From: an uncultured Roseibium sp.
Lineage (GTDB): Bacteria; Pseudomonadota; Alphaproteobacteria; Rhizobiales; Stappiaceae
Assembly: GCF_947496995.1 (NCBI RefSeq)
Contig: NZ_CANMFD010000002.1
Coordinates: 1-64,000, forward strand
Length of the DNA stretch: 64,000 nt
Direction of reading: 5' to 3'
The notes beneath the pieces are model-generated. The model was not told the origin of the DNA and did no database searches. It worked only from the letters and a program-made list of their open reading frames with translations. The first letter of the stretch is position 1, and the number at the start of each line of letters is the position of its first letter. Positions 58,296 through 64,000 of this stretch are shown here, in pieces. The translations under genes were made by a program, and so were the position numbers.

Positions 58296-60713
58296 GTGAA
58301 AGGATCGTTGGCAAAGGGGCCAGAACAGCTTCCACAGGATGACAGCCGCTCTTTCTCGGCAACGGTTCGTGATGCCCCGGCCGTAACAACCGGAAAAAAC
58401 CGCCAGGGAAGCGGAAACGGAAACCCTGCCGAAGCGCGCGGGTCCGTGTGGGCTTTCTTGTCCGGGTCACCGGTTGCGAACCCGGTCGCGGACGAGCGTG
58501 ACGGAGACAGCCGTGGATTGCTGTGGTGGAGCTTCGCCTTCGCGGCGGGCATCGCGGCGTACAATCTTTTTCCCGAAGAGCCTCATTGGCCGGCGCTGGC
58601 CGTTCTGGCTGCGCTGGCATTGGCGCTGGTCATATGGGCCGGGCGTCACGGCACCCTGGGCAGAGCCGTCATTCTGACCTTTGCATTGGCCTGTGGTCTC
58701 ACCGTCGCGGCAATCAGAACCGCCATCGTCGAGGCGCCGCGGCTTGGCGAGACGATGACCGTCACCTTGACCGGGCATGTTCTTGAAAGTCAGGCCGGTT
58801 TGAGGGGAACACGTGTTCTGCTTGGGGTGGAAACAATAGACGGGCGTCCGCGAAGCACGGTGACGTTTCCGGAAAAAGTCCGCCTGCGGGTTCCGGCAGG
58901 CGACCATAACCGGGTCGGCGAAGGTGTCAGCCTCAGGGCGCGGCTGTTTCCTCCCGCGGGACCGGTCAGCCCTGGCGGCTATGACTTTTCCTATCGTGCC
59001 TTCTTTTCGGGAATTGGTGCGACTGGCTTCAGTTACGGCCCTGCTGTGCCTGCCGAAACCGGCGATCCATCGATGATGCTGCGCTTCGCGGCACAAATTC
59101 AGCAGGTGCGGGAAGGATTGGCGAACCGGATCAGGTCGGCTCTGCCGGACACGCCGGAAAGGGCGTTGATCATTGCTCTTCTGGTCGGGGATCGCAGCGG
59201 TATCAGCCAGGAGCAGGAGGACGATCTGCGGGCGGCAGGTCTTGCTCATATCCTGGCGATATCCGGGCTTCATATGGCGCTTTTCGCCGGCGGCGCCTAC
59301 GGCTCGGTGCTGCTGCTGTTTGCCTTGTTTCCATCCCTGGCGCTGCGCTGGCCGACCCACAAATGGGCGGCCATCGTCGCCCTGACCGCCGCGGTGGGCT
59401 ATCTGCTCATATCCGGTGCAGCGGTTGCCACTCAGCGGTCCTTCCTGATGATCGCTCTTGTCTTTCTGGGGATTTTCACCGGCCGGCGCGGTCTGACGCT
59501 GAGAAGCGTGGCGCTCGCTGGCCTGTTCCTGCTGCTGATCGCACCGGAGCGTTTGTTCTTCCCGGGTTTTCAGATGTCTTTCGCCGCAGTGATCTGCCTT
59601 GTCGCCGTGTACGAGCAGTGGCGCAAGCGCTCCGCAGACCTGCACCAGCATCAGGACGAGGGTCACGCTTCGGGGCGTATCAACCAGGTGCTGCGCTTTG
59701 TCGGCAAATGGGCGATGGGTCTGTTTGTTACCGCTCTGGTTGCCGGGCTCGCCACCGGCATCATCGGTGCGCATCATTTCGGCCGCATTGCCCCCTACGG
59801 ATTGCTGGGCAACCTTCTGGGCATGCCGGTATTTTCGCTGCTCGTCATGCCGATGGGCGTGCTGGCGCTGGTGTTGATGCCGCTGGGCCTGGCGGTGCTT
59901 CCCCTGCATGTCATGGCTTTCGGTCTGTCCATCCTGCAAGAGACGGCCGCCTTCACGGCGAATCTCAGTGCTGATGCAGGAGCTGTCGGGAACTTGAACG
60001 GCGTGTCTGCGCTGCTGCTTCTGTCTGCGCTGTTCATTGCGCTCCTGATTTCCGGGCGGCGTCGGTTTTTATCGCTCGTTCCGCTGACCGGGGCTCTCGC
60101 GCTGATGGTCTTGTCGCGGCCTCCGGACATTCAGATTGCCGCCTCGGGGCAAGTGGTTGCCACGCGGGACGAGGCAGGACTTCTGCGGTTGTCGAAGGGG
60201 CGAAAAAGCTTTCAGGCGGAGCTGTGGTTTCAGCGGGAAGGTATACCGGAACAGGAGATAGAATCGCGCACGATGAAATCGCCGCAAAGACGCTGCGATG
60301 AAGACGGGTGCGTTGTCCTGGCTTATGCCGGGCAAGACAAGAAAGATATCGGGGAAAAAGCTGCGGGGGAAAGTGGAGCGGCTCCGCTGAGCATTGCCCT
60401 GCCGAAGAGCCCGCAGGCTCTGTCTCTGGACTGCCGCTATGCCGATATTGTCGTGAGCGATATGATCGCTCCGCTCGGGTGTGGGGCCCGAATTGTATTC
60501 GATCGTGAGGTACGGCGACGACGGGGAGCGATCTCGGTATGGTTATCTCATCCCAATCCGGCCGGCGGCGACCCGCCAGCGGGCGGCGGTCCCGCGCATA
60601 CCGAAATCAGCAAAATCAGACACGCTATGCCCGTTTCACCCCGACCTTGGCATCGGCCGGGGAGCGTCACCAGGGAAAGCCTGCGACGCTCGACACCGAG
60701 AAACGGTCAGTGA
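58296..60713 (+). CDS. comEC: ComEC/Rec2-family membrane protein
   Basis: An 805-aa DNA-uptake channel candidate. An N-terminal DUF4131-like part has helices at ~74-130, followed by an OB-like segment. The Competence domain includes GDRSGISQEQEDDLRAAGLAHILAISGLHM and GAAVATQRSFLM. The metallo-beta-lactamase domain found in Gram-positive ComEC is absent, as is usual in this group. The GTG start at 58296 is uncertain, and the ~70-residue N-terminal tail may be shorter. The last ~80 residues are Arg/Pro-rich. gltX-comEC-lexA order is conserved. Confidence 0.88.
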   Translation: MKGSLAKGPEQLPQDDSRSFSATVRDAPAVTTGKNRQGSGNGNPAEARGSVWAFLSGSPVANPVADERDGDSRGLLWWSFAFAAGIAAYNLFPEEPHWPALAVLAALALALVIWAGRHGTLGRAVILTFALACGLTVAAIRTAIVEAPRLGETMTVTLTGHVLESQAGLRGTRVLLGVETIDGRPRSTVTFPEKVRLRVPAGDHNRVGEGVSLRARLFPPAGPVSPGGYDFSYRAFFSGIGATGFSYGPAVPAETGDPSMMLRFAAQIQQVREGLANRIRSALPDTPERALIIALLVGDRSGISQEQEDDLRAAGLAHILAISGLHMALFAGGAYGSVLLLFALFPSLALRWPTHKWAAIVALTAAVGYLLISGAAVATQRSFLMIALVFLGIFTGRRGLTLRSVALAGLFLLLIAPERLFFPGFQMSFAAVICLVAVYEQWRKRSADLHQHQDEGHASGRINQVLRFVGKWAMGLFVTALVAGLATGIIGAHHFGRIAPYGLLGNLLGMPVFSLLVMPMGVLALVLMPLGLAVLPLHVMAFGLSILQETAAFTANLSADAGAVGNLNGVSALLLLSALFIALLISGRRRFLSLVPLTGALALMVLSRPPDIQIAASGQVVATRDEAGLLRLSKGRKSFQAELWFQREGIPEQEIESRTMKSPQRRCDEDGCVVLAYAGQDKKDIGEKAAGESGAAPLSIALPKSPQALSLDCRYADIVVSDMIAPLGCGARIVFDREVRRRRGAISVWLSHPNPAGGDPPAGGGPAHTEISKIRHAMPVSPRPWHRPGSVTRESLRRSTPRNGQ

Positions 60714-60765
60714 AGAAATCCGAGCAAACAAAGGGGCAGCCGCTGGGGTTTGACACTGCTGTCTT

Positions 60766-60876
60766 GAGCATGTCGCGTTGAATTGAATTCAAGAAATCGC
60801 CGGAATGCATTTGCAATGCAAACGCTGCCTCGAGCGCCTTCCTGAAACCATGAATCCGCTTAAACGCGACATATTC
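60766..60876 (-). repeat. Dispersed ~110-bp intergenic repeat, copy B
   Basis: Its reverse complement aligns without gaps with copy A (20047-20148), about 79 of 102 bases identical. Its ends form a better inverted repeat (ATGTCGCGTT at one end, AACGCGACAT at the other). As in copy A, it starts immediately at the TAG stop of the neighbouring gene (lexA) and lies in the same orientation relative to that gene. Confidence 0.75.
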
Positions 60877-61586
60877 TAATACTGGCGGAACAAGGCGACC
60901 AGACGGCCCTGAACACGGACGCGGCCCGGCCCGAAAATACGGGTTTCATAGGCTGGGTTCGCAGCTTCGAGTGCAATCGAGGCGCCTTTCTTGCGAAGCC
61001 GTTTCAGGGTGGCTTCCTCATCGTCGACCAGAGCAACGACGATATCACCGCTGTCGGCGCTCTCCGTGCGGCGAATCAGAACCGTATCGCCGTCCAGAAT
61101 ACCGGCCTCGATCATGGAATCGCCGCGCACTTCCAGGGCGTAATGCTCGCCCTTGCCAAGAAGATCCTGCGGAACGGTGATGGAATGGCTGTGGGTCTGG
61201 ATGGCTTCGATGGGAACACCGGCTGCGATGCGGCCCATCACCGGGATCTCCACACTGGTTCCGGCAGCCTGGGCAACCGGCATGGCGGCTTCCGGCTTGC
61301 CGAGGGATCCTTCGATGACTTCCGGAGAAAAGCTGCCGCGTGGCCGTAGCGTGCCGAGACCCGGAGCGATGGAGTCTGGCAGGCGGACCACTTCCATTGC
61401 ACGGGCCCGGTTGGGCAGCCTGCGAATGAAGCCGCGCTCTTCAAGAGCCGTGATCAACCGGTGGATTCCGGATTTGGAACGCAGGTCCAACGCATCTTTC
61501 ATTTCATCGAACGACGGCGGGACACCTGTTTCCTTTAGTCTTTCGTGAATGAACATGAGCAGTTCATACTGCTTGCGCGTCAACAT
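60876..61586 (-). CDS. lexA: LexA repressor
   Basis: A 236-aa SOS repressor. The winged-helix domain is [17 protein letters not shown] to about residue 70. The self-cleavage Ala-Gly site lies in GRIAAGVP, the nucleophile Ser in [13 protein letters not shown], and the Lys in [12 protein letters not shown] chose ATG 61586, behind GGGGAAGCACT. A frame open to 61622 would extend into the promoter. It is autoregulated through two boxes upstream. Confidence 0.97.
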   Translation of the reverse strand: MLTRKQYELLMFIHERLKETGVPPSFDEMKDALDLRSKSGIHRLITALEERGFIRRLPNRARAMEVVRLPDSIAPGLGTLRPRGSFSPEVIEGSLGKPEAAMPVAQAAGTSVEIPVMGRIAAGVPIEAIQTHSHSITVPQDLLGKGEHYALEVRGDSMIEAGILDGDTVLIRRTESADSGDIVVALVDDEEATLKRLRKKGASIALEAANPAYETRIFGPGRVRVQGRLVALFRQY

Positions 61587-61632
61587 AGTGCTTCCCCTGA
61601 TCGCGAGAACGGATTGGTACAAATCAAGAACA

Positions 61633-61661
61633 TGCTACCTGTTCTCATTGTGTTCCGCAAG
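61633..61661 (-). promoter_or_regulatory. lexA promoter
   Basis: On the minus strand: TTGCGG (61656-61661), 17 bases, TAGCAT (61633-61638). LexA box 1 lies in the spacer. This geometry equals that of the SOS peptide promoter at 24410-24438. Confidence 0.7.
61642..61656 (-). promoter_or_regulatory. LexA box 1 at lexA
   Basis: GTTC-N7-GTTC on the plus strand (GAAC-N7-GAAC on the lexA strand), a perfect alphaproteobacterial SOS box. Confidence 0.88.
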
Positions 61662-61669
61662 GGTAAATG

Positions 61670-61684
61670 TTCTCTTACTGTTCC
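61670..61684 (-). promoter_or_regulatory. LexA box 2 at lexA
   Basis: A second perfect GTTC-N7-GTTC, 28 bases from box 1 (start to start), upstream of the -35. Two boxes suggest tight or graded autorepression. Confidence 0.82.
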
Positions 61685-61997
61685 GGTGTGGGAAGCGCTC
61701 GAGTTCACGCTCTGTTGCTGGTAGCCGGACCGCCCGATACTTCGACGGGAAGGGTTCGGCCCGCATGGTGGTGGATTTGCCAATGAAACTACCCCGACAA
61801 TTGTGACCTGCGCGACATCAGGTCTGAGCTTGGCGGCGTCCCGTGGCCGAATCCGCATCCTTGCGGGACGAGCAGCTCGGGGGCGGAAATCCAGCCGGGC
61901 CTGCAGGCTGCATGCTTCACACTGTCCATTCCGCTGGAGAGACAAATCTGCAAGGATGTGCGCCGCAATGGATTTCGGATTCGGCAGGGATGTGTGA
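61685..61997. other. Gap between the lexA operators and the alpha/beta hydrolase gene
   Basis: About 310 bases with no gene I can support; the open frames present look like chance. No clear promoter for the downstream gene is visible. Confidence 0.3.
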
Positions 61998-62807
61998 ATG
62001 ACGGTTGCTCAAGTTACCGACTGGGATGATGCCTACGCCAACGCTGCCCATATCCCGGGAGCTGCGGACTATCCGCCGCGGTGGGTGGAAGAAGCCGGAG
62101 CGTTCCGGAAAACCTGGATCGAAAAGGACCTGGGGATTGTTTATGGCGAGACGGATCGTCAGCGCCTCGATATCTTCCATCCGGAAGGCAAGGCGAAAGG
62201 GCTCGTCGTTTATGTCCATGGCGGCTACTGGCTCAAATTCGACAAGTCATCGTGGTCTCATTTCGCCAAAGGTTGTCTCGCTCGCGGGTGGTCCGTGTGC
62301 CTGCCGGGCTATGATCTGGCCCCGGATGTCGCCATATCCGACATAACCCTGCAGATCGGCCAGGCGGTCGGCAAGGCCGGTGAGCGGGTCGGCGGCCCGG
62401 TTCGGCTGACGGGGCATTCGGCGGGCGGGCATCTCGTCACGCGTCTCGTGTGCGAGGATACGCCGCTTTCTCCGCAGGTTCTTGAGCGGGTCGAGAAAGT
62501 CGTTTCGATCAGTGGACTGCACGATCTGCGCCCGCTGCGGAACACTTCCATGAACGATGCGTTCCGGATGACGGAAGAGGATGCGGTTGCCGAAAGCCCG
62601 GCCCTCAAGACGCCGTCGGGCACCTGTCCGGTCGTTGCCTGGGTGGGCGGGGACGAAAGACCGGAATTCATCCGCCAGTCCCGCCTGCTTTCCGAGGCAT
62701 GGCCGAACGCCACGTTTCATGAAGAACCCGGCCGTCATCATTTCGATGTCATCGACGGCCTGCAGGTTCCCGACAGCAATCTGACTTCAACCCTGCTGGC
62801 TTCATAA
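61998..62807 (+). CDS. Alpha/beta hydrolase, arylformamidase-like
   Basis: A 269-aa esterase of the class with an HGGYW oxyanion motif (residues 74-78) and nucleophile S141 in GHSAGGH. The distal Asp may be in [12 protein letters not shown] and the His in [10 protein letters not shown]. The pattern resembles kynurenine formamidase, which hydrolyses N-formylkynurenine, but the substrate cannot be fixed from sequence. No tryptophan-catabolism gene is nearby. The start follows GGCAGGGATGTGTGA. Confidence 0.85.
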   Translation: MTVAQVTDWDDAYANAAHIPGAADYPPRWVEEAGAFRKTWIEKDLGIVYGETDRQRLDIFHPEGKAKGLVVYVHGGYWLKFDKSSWSHFAKGCLARGWSVCLPGYDLAPDVAISDITLQIGQAVGKAGERVGGPVRLTGHSAGGHLVTRLVCEDTPLSPQVLERVEKVVSISGLHDLRPLRNTSMNDAFRMTEEDAVAESPALKTPSGTCPVVAWVGGDERPEFIRQSRLLSEAWPNATFHEEPGRHHFDVIDGLQVPDSNLTSTLLAS

Positions 62808-62829
62808 GCCACTCTTCAGGAGATCCCGA

Positions 62830-64000
62830 ATGCGCATGGAAAGTGACAGTCTGGGCGAGATCAGCGTTCCCGAGGACAAATACTGGGGCGCACAGACACA
62901 GCGGTCGTTGACCTATTTCTCCATCGGCAGCGACCTGATGCCGATGGAACTCATCCATGCCTACGGCATCCTCAAGAAGGCGGCGGCGCTGACCAATCTG
63001 GATCTCGGCCTGCTGGACGGTCAACAAGCCGATCTGATCGTCCGGGCAGCCGAAGAAGTCGCGGACGGCCAGCTGGACGCGCATTTTCCCCTGCATGTCT
63101 GGATGACGGGCAGCGGCACGCAGACCAACATGAACGTCAATGAGGTAATCTCCAACCGGGCGATCGCCCATGCCGGCGGGGTGCTGGGGGCCAAGGACCC
63201 GGTCCACCCGAATGATCATGTCAACATGTCTCAGTCGTCCAACGACACCTTTCCGGCGGCCATGCATATGGCGGCCGCCATTCAGGCGATCCACCGGCTG
63301 CTGCCCGGCGTCAGGACGCTGTATGAAAGCCTGAAGGCCAAATCGGAGGCGTGGGACGAGATCATCAAGGTCGGGCGCACCCATATGCAGGATGCGACGC
63401 CGCTGACGCTCGGACAGGAGTTTTCCGGATACGCCGAAATGCTCCATCAGGACATTGCGCGAATCGAGCAGGCGCTGACCGATGTTTACGCGCTGGCGCT
63501 GGGTGGAACGGCTGTGGGAACCGGGATCAACACCCATCCGGAATTCGCGGAACGCTCGGCTGCCCGGATCGCGGAGCTCACCGGGCTTCCCTTTGTCAGC
63601 GCTCCCAACAAGTTCGCGGTGCAGGGCAGTCACGATGCGCTGGTGATGTTCAGCGGCGCTCTGCGGACGCTCGCCGTCTCGCTCTTCAAGATCGCCAATG
63701 ACATCCGCCTTCTGTCCTGCGGGCCACGCTGCGGTTTCTACGAGCTGAAAATCCCCGCGAATGAGCCGGGGTCGTCAATCATGCCGGGCAAGGTCAACCC
63801 TACCCAGTGCGAAGCGCTGGCGATGATCGCCGCCCAGGTGATGGGCAACGACGTCACGGTCGGCATCGGCGGGGCGAGCGGGTATCTGGAGATGAATGTC
63901 TACAAGCCCCTGATGATCAACGCCATCTTGCAATCGATCAAGATCATGGGGGACGGCTGCACGAACTTCGCCCGTTATCTAGTGGACGGCATGGAACCGA
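62830..64000 (+). CDS. fumC: Fumarate hydratase class II (5' part, runs off the window)
   Basis: The first ~390 residues of the aspartase/fumarase superfamily protein. Visible motifs are [48 protein letters not shown], the [19 protein letters not shown] loop and the signature [13 protein letters not shown]. It hydrates fumarate to malate. The spacing and SGTQTNMN motif favour FumC over AspA. ~75 residues are missing beyond 64000. The ATG at 62830 lies 22 bases after the hydrolase gene, so cotranscription is likely. Confidence 0.93.
   Translation, partial: MRMESDSLGEISVPEDKYWGAQTQRSLTYFSIGSDLMPMELIHAYGILKKAAALTNLDLGLLDGQQADLIVRAAEEVADGQLDAHFPLHVWMTGSGTQTNMNVNEVISNRAIAHAGGVLGAKDPVHPNDHVNMSQSSNDTFPAAMHMAAAIQAIHRLLPGVRTLYESLKAKSEAWDEIIKVGRTHMQDATPLTLGQEFSGYAEMLHQDIARIEQALTDVYALALGGTAVGTGINTHPEFAERSAARIAELTGLPFVSAPNKFAVQGSHDALVMFSGALRTLAVSLFKIANDIRLLSCGPRCGFYELKIPANEPGSSIMPGKVNPTQCEALAMIAAQVMGNDVTVGIGGASGYLEMNVYKPLMINAILQSIKIMGDGCTNFARYLVDGMEP

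Noticed and set aside
61803-61997. 64-codon plus-strand frame upstream of the alpha/beta hydrolase
   Set aside because: Arg-rich chance frame, with no start signal or recognisable domain.

Overview
The window is chromosomal DNA of an alphaproteobacterium, most likely in the Hyphomicrobiales close to Stappiaceae (Roseibium/Labrenzia/Stappia type). This is inferred from four things: gene order, the short ProRS, the NuoE with a long C-terminal tail, and direct-repeat LexA boxes (GTTC-N7-GTTC / GAAC-N7-GAAC). No database search was possible. Two core blocks flank an accessory block, and I see no insertion sequence, integrase or CRISPR array.

Region 1 (1-20.0 kb) starts with two tRNA-Asp(GTC) genes. 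The complete complex I operon follows in the order nuoABC-(GFA-like gene)-DEFGH-(78-aa membrane protein)-IJKLMN. It runs on through birA, an RNase J gene, methylmalonyl-CoA epimerase and a DUF1467 gene. Two small genes are interpolated in nuo, and the nuoJ-nuoK gap holds two strong hairpins. Region 2 (20.0-24.8 kb) has a dispersed ~110-bp repeat, a possible minus-strand RNA with a good terminator, proS, lolC/E and lolD. A 32-aa membrane peptide lies behind a promoter whose spacer contains a perfect LexA box. dnaE (24.8-28.3 kb) follows.

Region 3 (28.3-39.5 kb) is accessory. It carries a DUF421 protein, a YCII protein, a LysR regulator with an apparently leaderless mRNA, and a minus-strand series. 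In transcription order that series is a MASE4-like histidine kinase, a FixJ-type regulator, a lone receiver, an alpha/beta hydrolase with a Tat-like signal, a XapX protein, a YcaC-like hydrolase, a YtcJ-like amidohydrolase with a Cys-rich tail, and an MFS exporter with an ABM-like tail. It looks like a sensor-controlled module for an unknown small molecule.

Region 4 (40-64 kb) is the core string rpsB-tsf / pyrH-frr-uppS-cdsA-dxr-rseP-bamA / lpxD-fabZ-lpxA-lpxI-lpxB, then gltA and gltX on the minus strand, comEC, and lexA with two SOS boxes and a second copy of the dispersed repeat. An alpha/beta hydrolase and the 5' part of fumC follow. Together these genes cover respiration, translation, isoprenoid and phospholipid synthesis, lipid A synthesis and outer-membrane assembly.
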